Shown piece after piece: positions 45,701-48,307 of a DNA stretch of 64,000 nt. Made by a program: the position numbers and the translations under genes. Every line of letters begins with the position of its first letter. The first letter of the stretch is position 1. The notes below the pieces were generated by a model. The model made no database searches. It worked only from the letters and a program-made list of their open reading frames with translations, and was not told where the DNA came from. Source of the DNA: Sinotaia quadrata (Eukaryota; Mollusca; Gastropoda; Architaenioglossa; Viviparidae); assembly GCA_028829895.1 (NCBI GenBank), contig CM054177.1:31893064-31957063 (forward strand), written 5' to 3'.

Positions 45701-48307
45701 AAATAATGAATAAAGGAGCTATACATAGCTATAAAGGTTTTACTAATATAGGCAAGTTATAGGAACAAATAATGAATAAAGGAGCTATACATAGCTATAA
45801 AGGTTTTACTAATATAGGCAAGTTATAGGAACAAATAATGAATAAAGGAGCTATACATAGCTATAAAGGTTTTACTAATATAGGCAAGTTATAGGAACAA
45901 ATAATGAATAAAGGAGCTATACATAGCTATAAAGGTTTTACTAATATAGGCAAGTTATAGGAACAAATAATGAATAAAGGAGCTATACATAGCTATAAAG
46001 GTTTTACTAATGTAGGCAAGTTATAGGAACAAATAATGAATAAAGGAGCTATACATAGCTATAAAGGTTTTACTAATGTAGGCAAGTTATAGGAACAAAT
46101 AATGAATAAAGGAGCTATAATAACTATAAATGTTTTACTAATGCAAATATGTCATAGGAAGAAATCAAACTCTGCTAGGAAAATTGCACATAATAGTAAT
46201 GACTTTCTAATATAGCATAAGTTGTAGGAATAAACTGTGGAGAAATGATCAAACATTTCTTATAGAAAAATTGGAACAAATTTAAAGAAAATTGCATGTA
46301 ACAATAAAGGTTTTCTTATAGAAAAGTTGGAACAAATTTAAAGAAAATTGCATGTAACAATAAAGGTTTTCTTATAGAAAAATTGGAACAAATTTAAAGA
46401 AAATTGCATGTAACAATAAAGGTTTTCTTATAGAAAAGTTGGAACAAATTTAAAGAAAATTGCATGTAACAATAAAGGTTTTCTTATAGAAAAATTGGAA
46501 CAAATTTAAAGAAAATTGCATGTAACAATAAAGGTTTTCTTATAGAAAAGTTGGAACAAATTTAAAGAAAATTGCATGTAACAATAAAGGTTTTCTTATA
46601 GAAAAATTGGAACAAATTTAAAGAAAATTGCATGTAACAATAAAGGTTTTCTTATAGAAAAGTTGGAACAATTTCAAAGAAAATTACCTATAATGATAAA
46701 GATTTTCTGATAGGAAAGTTATGGAAACAATTTCTCTTTGAAAGTTGCACACAGAAAGCTATTATTTTCAAAAGAAATTAAAGGATTAAATTAAGTACCA
46801 TATCTTCACTTATCTCAGCACGGCAATTGTAGAAGTAGAGGAATCTTTGGGCACATGGTGTGATAATTGCAGAAGTAGAGGAATTCATAAAATGTGGTAA
46901 AGAAGTTGAGGAATGTAGTATGCTGGTTTAAAAGACAAGGAATCAAATGTGGCATGTAGAAGTCACAGGATCAAGTTTGGAATGGTGTAGAAGTTAAAAG
47001 ATTATTGCATGGAGTAGAAATTGAAGTGTCACATGTGGTTTGAAGTAGAAGTTGAAAGATGGAATGGTATCAAAGTTTACTGATCATTTGTGGTATGGTG
47101 TTGAAGTTGAGTGAACATTCATGGCATGGTGTCAAAACTTGAGTGACTATTCATGGCATGGTGTCAAAGTTGAAAAATGAATGGTGTAGAAGTTAATTGA
47201 TCTATTGTGGCATGGTGTAGAAGTTGATTGATCTAGTGTGGCATGGTGTAGCATTTGGGTGATCCATCGTGGCCCGGTGTAGAAGTTGGTTGATCAAACA
47301 TGGCATGGTGTAGAAGTTAAGTGGTCAAGCTTGGCATGGTGTAGAAGTTGAGTGGTCAAGCTTGGCATGGTGTAGAAATTAAGCTTGGCATGGTGTAGAA
47401 GTTAAGTGATCAAGCTTGGCATGGTGTAGAAGTTGTATGGTCAAGCTTGGCATGGTGCACAAGTTGTATGATCAAGCTTGGTCTGGTGTAGAAGTTGAGT
47501 GGTCAAGCTTGGCATGGTGTACAAGTTGTATGGTCAAGCTTTGGCATGGTGTACAAGTTGTATGATCAAACTAGGCATGGTGTAGAAGTTGAGCATTCAT
47601 GGCCTAGTGTAGGAGTTGAGTGATCATCCATGACCTAGTTTAGAATTTGAGTAATCAAGATTGGCATGGTATGGAAGTTGAAGATGGAATGATGTAGAAA
47701 TTGAGTGATCAAGTTTGGCACATTGTAGAAGTTGAAGGACCAAGTATGGCTGATGTAAAGTTGAGTGATTAAGTGTGATATGATGTAGAAGTTGAGGGAC
47801 TGAGTATAGCTGGTGTAGATTGAGACCCAGTAGGATAAATGGGCTGTCCACTTACTTTATTTTAAATGCACATGGACTCCTTGGTAGTAAAAGAATTTTG
47901 TCAAGTTTTTGTGACAATTATATACTGACAAGAAGTCTTGAAGAAAGAGAATTTGATGGTGTTTTTATGATTAGTTATTTTTGTAGATGAGTAAAACAAA
48001 TTAGGGAGTTATTTACCTTGATAATGTCAAAAAAAGAAAATGAAATTTATGGTTTACTTCAATTTTTAAAAATAATGTCTCCAATTTTATTTTTATAAAA
48101 CAACTTTTTAAAAATAGAGAATTAATTTTTTTTCTTCTGTTTTAGGCATCCCAGATAGCACATCTAGTAAAGGACTACATGGAAGAGTTGCAGTCCCGCT
48201 ACTTGTTCACACCAACAGAAGCTACACAGCGTATGTCACGTGCTTTCGAACTAGATGATATTGATCCATACAACCCTCCATTGGTGAATTATGACCTCAC
48301 CTGGTAG
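830..48307 (+). CDS. MyTH4-FERM unconventional myosin, C-terminal tail (19 exons, 5' end outside window)
   Basis: Spliced exons give 849 residues with no internal stop. Approximate domain positions in this partial protein: end of FERM1 F1 1-24, Ser-rich linker 25-47, FERM1 F2 50-172, FERM1 F3 175-275, charged linker 276-354, MyTH4 355-520, FERM2 F1 521-609, F2 610-715, F3 716-822, short tail ending NYDLTW. Family knowledge: tandem MyTH4-FERM tails in myosins VII, XV and XXII bind membrane receptors, adhesion proteins or microtubules and carry cargo along actin in filopodia, microvilli or stereocilia. Signature-like stretches include DPIEYHLLYAEAV and ALQLAGLQAQV (F2), and ALKMFSCILIYSG with QKYVQVHLKK (MyTH4). 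No SH3 domain lies between FERM1 and MyTH4, unlike typical myosin VIIa and XV, so class XXII is my best guess. The motor and IQ motifs would lie upstream. A non-motor MyTH4-FERM protein is less likely because of the FERM-MyTH4-FERM order. Confidence 0.9.
979..1024. repeat. (CA)n microsatellite
   Basis: About 22 uninterrupted CA dinucleotides in intron 1. Confidence 0.95.
1783..1972 (+). CDS. exon 2 (Ser-rich linker and start of FERM1 F2)
   Basis: Acceptor TTGTTGCAG, donor AAG|GTACTA. It completes the split Ser codon and encodes residues 24-87. The first half is serine- and lysine-rich; the second half carries KLVFRKRVYRH and DPIEYHLLYAEAVNKVV, the start of the F2 acyl-CoA-binding-like lobe. 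It ends in phase 0. Three decayed copies of this exon lie in the following intron. Confidence 0.9.
1978..2053 (+). pseudogene. decayed partial copy of exon 2
   Basis: Five bases after the exon 2 donor, the intron repeats bases 1868-1942 of exon 2 with one small indel and about three quarters identity by eye. Shared blocks are GTGTTC, GACATTC, TAGAGTAT and ATCTA. A frameshift, an in-frame stop and loss of splice sites make it non-coding. Confidence 0.7.
2112..2180 (+). pseudogene. second decayed copy of exon 2
   Basis: It contains TGTTCC, a diverged middle and ACATTCCCAATGAT, in the same order and near the same spacing as in exon 2 (1876-1923). It is more diverged than the first copy apart from the 14-base perfect block. 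Confidence 0.5.
2368..2448 (+). pseudogene. third decayed copy of exon 2
   Basis: GTTTATTGCCATGT followed by GACA and then CAGCAAAGTTGTCAA match the middle and 3' end of exon 2 (1889-1972) in order. Together with the two preceding copies this forms a decayed tandem series with a spacing of 110-270 bases. Confidence 0.55.
2661..2689. repeat. short (AAT)n microsatellite
   Basis: Run of AAT trinucleotides following ATTAATTAAT in intron 2. Confidence 0.8.
2990..4085 (-). mobile_element. 3' fragment of a non-LTR retrotransposon (linker, RNase H remnant, 3' UTR)
   Basis: The complement strand reads PPWxxPxPxIDTSL near 3860-3900, then FIKKL, then IYTDESKKDKCQSSC near 3720-3760, then HGLPLSISIYSTELIA near 3550-3610. 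PPW-x-x-P-x-P-x-I-D, a variant of IYTDGSK, and L-x-I-Y-T/S-x-E-L form the linker and start of RNase H in Jockey/I/CR1-type LINE ORF2. Stops and frame changes break it, and the reverse transcriptase is missing. The block is visibly richer in G on the + strand than the surrounding intron. It matches the direction of a 5'-truncated insertion antisense to the myosin gene. Confidence 0.65.
3282..3307. repeat. (GT)n microsatellite
   Basis: About 13 GT dinucleotides inside the minus-strand LINE remnant. Confidence 0.9.
4480..4577 (+). CDS. exon 3 (FERM1 F2)
   Basis: Acceptor TTACATTCAG, donor TTCAG|GTATGA. It encodes residues 88-119 with LDEFSVSDKVALQLAGLQ and QVIWG. The ALQLAGLQAQ pattern is a hallmark of FERM F2 lobes in MyTH4-FERM proteins. 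It starts in phase 0 and ends two bases into codon 120 (Arg). Confidence 0.93.
5452..5482 (+). pseudogene. partial decayed copy of exon 4 just upstream of exon 4
   Basis: The bases TGTGTTCTGGTGTCCTCTGG resemble the exon 4 stretch CGTGTGCTGGCATCCTCTGG (5544-5563), with one inserted base and two other changes. The copy ends about 30 bases before the real acceptor. It is short, so chance similarity is not excluded. Confidence 0.35.
5513..5600 (+). CDS. exon 4 (FERM1 F2)
   Basis: Acceptor TTTTATTTCAG, donor AAG|GTAATT. It completes Arg120 and encodes RYSEADQYLCKRVLASSGKN and WSQEVAKAHK (residues 120-149), then ends in phase 0. This is the helical middle of the F2 lobe. Confidence 0.93.
5766..6425 (+). 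mobile_element. LINE endonuclease fragment (decayed)
   Basis: Reads TNDRGLRLLEFASSNDVKVM, NTFGPHKTSRRWMWHSPNGE, NQIEYIMVKRHF and FPGADIGSDHDLVMMTLQL: the C-terminal half of an apurinic-type (EEP family) endonuclease, with the N-Q-I-x-Y-I and G-x-D-I-G-S-D-H-D motifs holding the catalytic Asp and His. It continues as KPWVTSDILDLFDKH, a usual stretch before the reverse transcriptase. A TGA at 6256-6258 (probably from CGA) and a one-base insertion in the GGGG near 6363 break the frame, after which KKSMKKAKETWIEKK can be read. The start of the endonuclease and all of the reverse transcriptase are absent. RTE- or CR1-like; the clade is not certain. Confidence 0.85.
6705..7080. repeat. minisatellite, 40-bp unit
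   Basis: About nine units of ACTAAATAAAACATTTGGAG plus ACCATATATAGAACACAGT in intron 4, with ACC/ATC and ATATAGAACA/ATACATAATA variants. More diverged material continues to about 7200. Confidence 0.9.
7200..7726. other. intron, nothing recognised
   Basis: A-rich intron sequence with loose repeats of GAATATCAG; no exon or element identified before the exon 5 acceptor. Confidence 0.4.
7727..8131 (+). CDS. exon 5 (end of FERM1 F2 and whole F3 lobe)
   Basis: This is the longest exon: 405 bases, exactly 135 codons (residues 150-284), phase 0 at both ends. Acceptor CTTTGCAG, donor ACG|GTAATA. It encodes the last F2 helix (KVWYLTCVKQFPLFG) and a PTB/PH-like F3 lobe: LWLHSSDTLLAINMDGIKFV, then MVIHDFKYCEIESISID, then a terminal helix EDIGHLIASYSPYHASW. 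Confidence 0.95.
8147..8465. repeat. minisatellite, 33-bp unit
   Basis: About nine units of TATTTCCTCTTATATTGGTA plus CTTGTATACACAG directly behind the exon 5 donor. The unit is a multiple of three, which produces long spurious ORFs on both strands. Confidence 0.93.
8500..10460. other. intron 5, mostly unremarkable
   Basis: A+T-rich. Bases 9420-9640 contain two loose copies of a segment with ATATGGTCCGTGCCTAGA / ATATGAACCATGCCTAGA and GGTGTCCAGTAC, and 9702-9729 is a (TA)n run. No exon recognised. Confidence 0.4.
9702..9729. repeat. (TA)n microsatellite
   Basis: About 14 TA dinucleotides in intron 5. Confidence 0.9.
10462..10627. repeat. two-copy tandem duplication, about 87-bp unit
   Basis: GGCTTGCAGGAGGAAAGAAA and GGCTTACAGGGAAAAAGAAA head two similar copies that both run through GAAAACTTTATTGTCTCT-like and AAGTTTAAGAAT-like blocks. 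They sit about 280 bases before exon 6 and keep a 60-residue ORF open, but no domain is seen. Confidence 0.7.
10911..11047 (+). CDS. exon 6 (linker between FERM1 and MyTH4)
   Basis: Acceptor ATGTGTACAG, donor AGAAG|GTGAAC. It encodes residues 285-329, a charged and probably helical stretch (LSDEEKLKLYEEIVRCRKAL) followed by a Pro/Gly-rich turn and FLRNTLRR. An SH3 domain sits at this place in myosin VIIa and XV; nothing SH3-like (no ALYDY or WW-type motif) is seen here. Confidence 0.88.
11521..11717 (+). CDS. exon 7 (linker and start of MyTH4)
   Basis: Acceptor TTCTTTTAAG, donor GAATCAG|GTATCA. It encodes residues 330-395: LTMSKLDKLRSYASSDSGSN, then DFWSYTKSPLRQSLTLIPNP and ALKMFSCILIYSGIEES. 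The F-W-x-x-x-K-x-P-L pattern and the A-x-K-x-F-x-x-I-L-x-Y-x-G helix are the N-terminal part of MyTH4 domains. Confidence 0.92.
11883..12010. other. intron 7 start
   Basis: Plain A+T-rich sequence leading into the dispersed repeat. It includes the uncertain outer edge of that repeat. Confidence 0.3.
12012..13534 (-). mobile_element. dispersed 1.5 kb repeat, copy A (possible solo LTR)
   Basis: Its reverse complement matches 39854-41076 along most of the length. Shared marks in order on the complement are TGTGACAG, TTAATTGTTATATAA, CTTATGGTGTTATTTT, TTGAACTTTCAAGTTCCCAG-like sequence, TTCTGGAGAATTCTGGTGCA, TGTCTTCTCC and GTTGTGGAATAGAGAAA. It begins TGTGACAG and ends near GTGTCA, a TG...CA form seen in LTRs. 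It has no coding capacity and is more G+C-rich than the surrounding intron. No matching target-site duplication could be fixed, so the edges and class are uncertain. Confidence 0.65.
13655..13815. repeat. degenerate minisatellite, about 30-bp unit
   Basis: Five or so units of the type CACATTGTTAGACACAGGT are recognisable in intron 7. Confidence 0.6.
13880..14120. repeat. degenerate minisatellite before exon 8
   Basis: Units built on ATGCAGTTT, AAAGTCCA and ACATTTC-ATTTCATCA occur about three times with heavy divergence; a 125-residue ORF over it is accidental. Confidence 0.5.
14208..14327 (+). CDS. exon 8 (MyTH4)
   Basis: Acceptor TTTATTGCAG, donor CCTG|GTGAGT. It encodes residues 396-435, ADTDEDHVTMMQNVMQKCLE followed by NEFYLQLVKQTTDHP. 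The E-F-Y-x-Q-L-x-K-Q-T core is the best-conserved helix of MyTH4 domains. One base of codon 436 (Asp) remains. Confidence 0.95.
14844..15196. repeat. minisatellite, 59-bp unit, six copies
   Basis: Nearly identical copies of GTTATACTGTTCCTAGTATT, GTTTTCCCTTTTGAAATTAC, TGGATGTATATTATTTGTC in intron 8. Differences are limited to single-base indels, which suggests recent amplification. Confidence 0.95.
15200..16880. other. intron 8, A+T-rich, nothing recognised
   Basis: Very A+T-rich sequence without exon signals or recognisable elements, apart from a slightly more complex stretch at 16230-16330. Confidence 0.4.
16885..16919 (+). other. cryptic exon-like segment between exons 8 and 9
   Basis: A good acceptor (CTTCTTGCCTAG) and a consensus donor (TGT|GTAAGT) flank 35 bases. 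After exon 8 it would read GQMPKMMLSINC, but it leaves exon 9 in the wrong frame, where TGA follows after five codons. It is not part of the main transcript as I read it; a poison exon or chance are both possible. Confidence 0.2.
17404..17623. mobile_element. hAT-type MITE with exact 8-bp target duplication
   Basis: A 220-bp element starts CAGGGGTGCACAAAC and ends GTTTGTGCACCCCTG, a perfect 15-bp terminal inverted repeat. It is flanked on both sides by CCTTAGAG (17396-17403 and 17624-17631). An 8-bp duplication and a CAGGGGT...ACCCCTG end are hallmarks of hAT elements. The inside is G+C-rich (GGCCTGCGGGCTGCATGCAG near the left end) and does not code for a transposase, so it is non-autonomous. 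The intact duplication suggests a fairly young insertion. Confidence 0.95.
17690..17900. repeat. degenerate repeat, about 58-bp unit
   Basis: Three units of TTTTACAGATCACACTTAAG, ACTGGACTATAGAAAAATGC, TAAACAGTCCTATTTTGTTG type. Related units return at 19290-19490, so the family is split by about 1.4 kb of other sequence. Confidence 0.7.
18336..18592. repeat. minisatellite, 41-bp unit, about six copies
   Basis: Units of GAAATTGATAGCTGTTGAAA plus CTGTTGAAGCTATTTATGAGG in intron 8. Confidence 0.93.
18733..18788. repeat. 28-bp tandem duplication
   Basis: Two adjacent copies of TGTTGAAGATAAGGTGCCAA followed by TTTGCCAG. Confidence 0.85.
19290..19490. repeat. second block of the TTTTACAGATCACAC repeat family
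   Basis: Three diverged units (TTTTGCAGATCACACTTTAG, TTTTATGGATCACACTTAAG, TTTTATAGATTACATTAAG) like those at 17690-17900. Confidence 0.65.
19751..19917 (+). CDS. exon 9 (MyTH4)
   Basis: Acceptor CTGTTTGCAG, donor CTAAAG|GTTCAA. It encodes residues 436-491: DPNSVVNKRSWQLLAVTCVT, LPPAHSRIQKYVQVHLKKCS and EEGKFARFCLK. The W-Q-L-L-A-V, P-S/P-H and Y-x-x-x-H-L-K-K positions are typical of the second half of MyTH4. The reading frame runs on into the intron for nine codons before a stop, which explains a longer ORF there. Confidence 0.95.
19969..21460. other. compositionally distinct stretch, possible unclassified element
   Basis: Intron 9 is less A+T-rich here than its surroundings, with GTCACCACCGTCCCAATGAA at the start, GGTCGGTCGAGTAGG near 20830 and CTGCTTTACCCTCACAC near 21005. 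ORFs of 70-102 residues are found on both strands without a recognised motif. No terminal repeats or target duplication were found. It may be an old transposon or a mixture of unique sequence. Confidence 0.3.
21848..21924 (+). CDS. exon 10 (end of MyTH4)
   Basis: Acceptor CTTTTTGCAG, donor CAAAG|GTAGCA. It encodes residues 492-516, CLTRTSEKKRRKFPPSVREI and QCIIQ, plus two bases of Arg517. The basic stretch followed by P-P-S-x-x-E-I closes the MyTH4 domain and leads into FERM2. Confidence 0.93.
22045..22445. repeat. minisatellite, about 58-65-bp unit
   Basis: Six to seven units of AACTTAAATGCGATGCTAGC, TAGGACACTTCACTAATTCA, then either CTGTTTATGTTGTCTGAAC or TTCTGTTGTCTGAAC. Two length variants of the unit are interspersed. 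Located in intron 10. Confidence 0.93.
22440..22885. repeat. minisatellite, about 60-bp unit
   Basis: About seven units of TTTGCCCCAATGAAAACCAA, GTATATTCCTGGCACAAGTC and CTCGTATGTTAAATTTTGAA directly abut the preceding array. Overlapping ORFs here are repeat artefacts. Confidence 0.9.
23037..23118 (+). CDS. exon 11 (start of FERM2 F1)
   Basis: Acceptor TTTTTCAG, donor GGAGAG|GTAATT. It completes Arg517 and encodes residues 518-544: KPITQKVVFLNGDQRVIEFD and SSATCGE. The beta hairpin and T-C-G-E turn match the ubiquitin-like start of a FERM F1 lobe. Confidence 0.93.
24380..24765. repeat. minisatellite, about 47-bp unit
   Basis: Seven or more units of GCCTGTGGATTTTGTTAACT, AAAAAACAGCAAATTCTGAG, CAGTTTT in intron 11, with ATTCTGAG/GACTAAG variants. 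Confidence 0.92.
24795..25130. repeat. minisatellite, 39-bp unit, then diverged units
   Basis: Near-identical units of TGATACCTGAACAATGTGGA plus ATGAGTACCTTGTGGAATT at 24830-24990, with more diverged units on each side. The TTTGTTACCTGAACA core links it to the array just before it, so the two probably share an origin. Confidence 0.88.
25270..25810. repeat. degenerate minisatellite
   Basis: Loose units around TTTCAACTCAGTTCAAATAT, GGAGTGGTGGAGCTAGCAAA and AGAAGTAATTT recur for about 500 bases in intron 11. Confidence 0.65.
26603..26684 (+). CDS. exon 12 (FERM2 F1)
   Basis: Acceptor TTTCTATTAG, donor TTCAG|GTATAA. It encodes residues 545-571, VIKTIKAKIGMRSDAECFGL and YEVMSSS. The F-G-L-Y-E-V strand is typical of F1 lobes. 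One base of codon 572 is carried into exon 13. Confidence 0.93.
26711..26727. repeat. short (TA)n run
   Basis: ATATATATATATATATA 27 bases after the exon 12 donor. Confidence 0.8.
27655..27960. repeat. minisatellite, about 38-42-bp unit
   Basis: Seven units of TATAGGCATGGGTGTATCAT plus ATTTCATCACATTTATCCT in intron 12. Confidence 0.9.
28185..28203 (+). other. microexon-like segment, probably not used
   Basis: TTTTATTGCAG, 19 bases and then GGTAATT look like a microexon between exons 12 and 13 (Y-Q-M-A-T in phase). Nineteen bases break the frame into exon 13, and joining exon 12 directly to exon 13 works, so I left it out of the coding sequence. Confidence 0.1.
28542..28654 (+). CDS. exon 13 (end of FERM2 F1)
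   Basis: Acceptor TACTTGTGCAG, donor TTTTAAG|GTTGAA. Its first two bases complete the Ala codon left by exon 12. It encodes ASFTSRGMAGDERMSDTISK then WERLSRSGAVQEFRLCFK (residues 572-609). D-E-R-M-S-D-x-I-S-K-W-E is the closing helix of F1, parallel to Y-I-A-D-I-L-A-Q-W-E in FERM1. Confidence 0.9.
28793..29630 (-). mobile_element. Tigger/pogo-type Tc1-mariner element, internally deleted
   Basis: An 838-bp element with ends CAGTGGTACCTTGCATAACG and (complement of the right end) CAGTGGTACCTTCCATAACG sits between TA dinucleotides (28791-28792, 29631-29632). The minus strand at 29064-29273 encodes a 69-residue start of a pogo-type transposase: MGPKKGVSGKARMALIIETK, then EIIELHNKGARVVDLAIKFK and STIGTILKKKDEI, the CENP-B-like helix-turn-helix. 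The DDE domain is missing and a stop follows the fragment, so it is non-autonomous. It lies in intron 13, opposite to the myosin gene. Confidence 0.93.
29064..29273 (-). pseudogene. Tigger transposase N-terminal fragment
   Basis: 69 codons with a CENP-B N-terminal (psq-like) DNA-binding fold: basic start, K-K-E-I-I-E-L-H-N-K-G, V-x-D-L-A-x-K-F, and T-S-T-I-G-T-I-L-K-K-K. Full-length relatives run to about 500 residues with a second helix-turn-helix and a DDE domain, absent here. Confidence 0.88.
29865..30365. repeat. minisatellite, about 50-bp unit (diverged)
   Basis: Nine or more units around TTTTGTGCAGTCTCTTGTAG, CTTACTGCCATTTTTCTTAA and TATTAGTTGTAA in intron 13. Each unit carries an acceptor-like TTTTGTGCAG. 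Confidence 0.85.
30612..30731 (+). CDS. exon 14 (FERM2 F2)
   Basis: Acceptor TTTTATTACAG, donor GAAGCT|GTAAGT. Exactly 40 codons (610-649), phase 0 at both ends: KRLFIEPYLNYNDPVECDLV then FHQLVQDVFEQRIPISPEEA. The K-R-L-F and D-P-V-E-x-x-L-V-F-x-Q positions mirror exon 2 of FERM1. Confidence 0.95.
30890..31160. repeat. minisatellite, 37-bp unit, about seven copies
   Basis: AAGTCTGTACAAAATATCTA plus TATATCTTTTTATATAC in intron 14; almost identical copies, three overlapping spurious ORFs. Confidence 0.95.
31270..31470. repeat. diverged repeats around CTTTGATTTAAAAGCAA
   Basis: Three loose units with TTGATTTAAAAG, AAACATG and GCAGCTATACT. Confidence 0.5.
31485..31745. repeat. minisatellite, about 57-bp unit
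   Basis: Four to five units of TGTACACCTCAAGTGAAGTT, AAATAAAAGTGCATAACACA, TAGCAATGATGCTTTCC in intron 14. Confidence 0.9.
32020..32255. repeat. minisatellite, 47-bp unit, five copies
   Basis: TTTTTATTAAAGTCCACTTA, TTACTGTTGTGAATGTAACT, ATGCCTG repeated in intron 14, about 110 bases before exon 15. Confidence 0.93.
32370..32437 (+). CDS. exon 15 (FERM2 F2)
   Basis: Acceptor CTTATTCCAG, donor TACAA|GTAAGG. It encodes residues 650-671, IQLCALKIQSEIEDTKATDI and SY, plus two bases of Asn672. I-Q-L-C-A-L-K-I-Q is the counterpart of A-L-Q-L-A-G-L-Q-A-Q in FERM1. Confidence 0.93.
32669..32706. repeat. (ATATT)n microsatellite
   Basis: Seven to eight tandem TTATA pentamers in the short intron 15. 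Confidence 0.92.
32838..33006 (+). CDS. exon 16 (end of FERM2 F2, start of F3)
   Basis: Acceptor TTCCTGCAG, donor ATTAGT|GTAAGT. It completes Asn672 and encodes residues 673-728, including SMRILPRLLRPHVHVEDIM, LSPHQAVTSFIDILRGWALF and GATIFEIS. The W-x-L-F-G-A-x-x-F pattern marks the F2/F3 junction of MyTH4-FERM proteins. Confidence 0.95.
33760..34650. repeat. minisatellite, about 24-bp basic unit, 0.9 kb
   Basis: More than 30 units of GTGCCTTGATATATAAGTAG-AACA type in intron 16. From 34180 the array shows a higher-order pattern: GCCTTGGTATATAAGTACTG, AGGTGTGGTGATATATAAGT, then AAAACAGTGCCTTTTATATA recur in blocks. Minus-strand ORFs of up to 142 residues are repeat artefacts. Confidence 0.93.
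34741..34942. repeat. tandem duplication, about 103-bp unit
   Basis: Two essentially identical copies containing ACTTACTAATAAAAGTCTGA, TGTTACATGTTTCTACTTCT and TTTTTATCCTGCAAGATTTT. Confidence 0.93.
34945..35718. other. intron 16, nothing firm recognised
   Basis: A+T-rich sequence with a somewhat more complex part at 34970-35100 (CAGCCATTGCTATGGAAACC) and a short local duplication near 35490-35540 (AGCTTGTGCTCTTT). No exon recognised. Confidence 0.35.
35719..35802 (+). CDS. exon 17 (FERM2 F3)
   Basis: Acceptor TATATTACAG, donor ACATTT|GTAAGT. 28 codons (729-756), phase 0 at both ends: QTYTSSLPKYMFLGVHERGI then SLLEHSTF. The L-P-x-x-M-F-L-G-V-x-x-x-G-I-S-L-L strand pair is typical of the F3 lobe. 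Confidence 0.95.
35820..36150. repeat. degenerate minisatellite, about 22-30-bp unit
   Basis: Many loose units of TGCAGTCTGTTGTCTTCTAT type behind exon 17. Confidence 0.75.
36266..36304 (+). CDS. candidate cassette exon between exons 17 and 18
   Basis: Acceptor TTTGTCATGCAG and consensus donor GGT|GTGAGT bound 39 bases, 13 codons in phase 0, encoding DWEIFVDLELGEG. Exons 17 and 18 both meet in phase 0, so inclusion keeps the frame and adds a strongly acidic insert between two F3 strands (after LLEHSTF, before ATLSTF). The frame also stays open past the donor. It could be an alternative exon or chance; the main protein reads well without it. Confidence 0.35.
36385..36620. repeat. degenerate minisatellite
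   Basis: Units around CATATCTCAATCTAGTTTTG, TATGTAATCTTGTGATATCT and CTACTCTTGTCTGTAACAAT, about four times. Confidence 0.75.
36783..37574. repeat. 113-bp tandem array with an inverted repeat in each unit
   Basis: Seven near-identical units (starts about 36783, 36900, 37014, 37127, 37240, 37353, 37466). Each contains ATGTTTCTTATTTATGATAA-ACATGTA and, about 24 bases on, its complement TACATGTTTGTCATAAATAA-GAAACAT, with a single T/C mismatch in about 27 bases. The rest of the unit is TGAGAACTCTATACACACTC plus CAAGCATGA. Each transcribed unit could fold into a long hairpin. Confidence 0.95.
38070..38189 (+). CDS. exon 18 (FERM2 F3)
   Basis: Acceptor TTGTTACAG, donor AATGAG|GTGAAT. 40 codons (757-796), phase 0 at both ends: ATLSTFSYSEIVSCSPAIKS then IMIVIGSMAKGMKFMFNTNE. 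These are the late beta strands of F3. The end of this exon and its donor are the apparent seed of the tandem array at 38285-39085. Confidence 0.95.
38193..38238. repeat. (TTTA)n microsatellite
   Basis: TTTATTTATTTATTTATTTA run just behind the exon 18 donor. Confidence 0.85.
38285..39085. repeat. minisatellite apparently derived from the exon 18 / donor junction
   Basis: About 15 units of about 46-54 bp. The first good unit has TTCAATACCAATGAG at 38297-38311, identical to the last 15 bases of exon 18 (38175-38189), followed by ATGAAACAAAAACTTTATTT where the real junction reads GTGAATAAAATTTTATTTA. A unit at 38743-38767 still has a GAG|GTGAAG donor. Later units drift to AACCACTGAGGGAATTAATC-TTTATTTAGTGTCATTTG. 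Confidence 0.85.
39160..39790. repeat. loose paired duplications
   Basis: Two to three diverged copies each of TGATAGTGCACTTAATCAAC-type, TATTATACTGAAATTAATAT-type and AACATGCATTGATGATAAGT-type segments in intron 18. Confidence 0.6.
39854..41076 (+). mobile_element. dispersed 1.2 kb repeat, copy B (possible solo LTR)
   Basis: Complementary to 12012-13534 and about 300 bases shorter. It starts TGTGACAGGGG and ends near GTGTCTGTTGG. Marks shared with copy A include ATTGTTATATAAACTGCTAA, CTTATGGTGTTATTTTTTTA, CCTATTATCCAATGATTATG, CATTCTGGAGAATTCTGGTG and GTTGTGGAATAGAGAAA. Its longest ORF (82 codons) has no known motif. The two copies are clearly diverged, so the insertions are old. Confidence 0.65.
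41100..43490. other. intron 18, mostly A+T-rich
   Basis: No exon or mobile element recognised. 41580-41602 is a (TG)n run. 42620-42900 has loose repeats of TTATTAACACAGATCA-TTGTCACTTTAA type. Confidence 0.4.
41580..41602. repeat. (TG)n microsatellite
   Basis: About 11 TG dinucleotides. Confidence 0.9.
43495..44065. repeat. minisatellite, about 54-bp unit, decaying to the right
   Basis: Units of ACTACTATTACCAGTTTAAA, ACTATTCATTATTTTAGTTA, TTATTATTTCTGCTAGTT; about five good units and five or more diverged ones (AGCAGTTTAAAACTGCCCAT type). Confidence 0.88.
44065..44855. other. intron 18, nothing recognised
   Basis: Mixed A+T-rich sequence with a short GTGTGT stretch at 44690-44750; no feature identified. 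Confidence 0.35.
44860..46150. repeat. minisatellite, 66-bp unit, split by a MITE
   Basis: Left part (44860-45143) has diverged units of CTATAAAGGTTTTACTAATG, TAGGTAAGTTGTAGGAAAAA. Right part (45601-46150) has eight or nine nearly identical 66-bp units: CTATAAAGGTTTTACTAATA, TAGGCAAGTTATAGGAACAA, ATAATGAATAAAGGAGCTAT, ACATAG. The element at 45146-45598 sits between them. Confidence 0.93.
45146..45598. mobile_element. Tigger-like MITE inserted in the minisatellite
   Basis: A 453-bp element begins CAGCTAGTTGTTGAC and ends GTCGACGACTAGCTG, a 15-bp terminal inverted repeat with two mismatches. It is flanked by TA on both sides (45144-45145, 45599-45600). CAG ends, the TA target and an inner CGACTTATGACC match non-autonomous pogo/Tigger elements. 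No coding capacity. Confidence 0.85.
46259..46690. repeat. 56-bp minisatellite with alternating variants
   Basis: Eight units of CTTATAGAAAA(A/G)TTGGAA-type sequence with AATTTAAAGAAAATTGCATG and TAACAATAAAGGTTTT. The A and G variants alternate strictly, so the true period is a 112-bp dimer. Confidence 0.95.
46840..47830. repeat. minisatellite, about 31-bp unit, 1 kb
   Basis: About 30 units of GGCATGGTGTAGAAGTTGAG-TGATCAAGCTT, most regular at 47200-47600 and diverged at both ends. Confidence 0.93.
47831..48145. other. end of intron 18
   Basis: Unique A+T-rich sequence with a T-rich tract before the exon 19 acceptor; nothing else seen. Confidence 0.4.
48146..48307 (+). CDS. exon 19, last coding exon with stop
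   Basis: Acceptor TTCTGTTTTAG. 53 codons plus TAG: ASQIAHLVKDYMEELQSRYL is the closing F3 helix, followed by a short tail with TPTEATQRMSRAFELDDIDP and the end NYDLTW. The terminal extension beyond F3 is about 27 residues. It lies about 10 kb from exon 18. Confidence 0.95.
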   Translation, partial: ASQIAHLVKDYMEELQSRYLFTPTEATQRMSRAFELDDIDPYNPPLVNYDLTW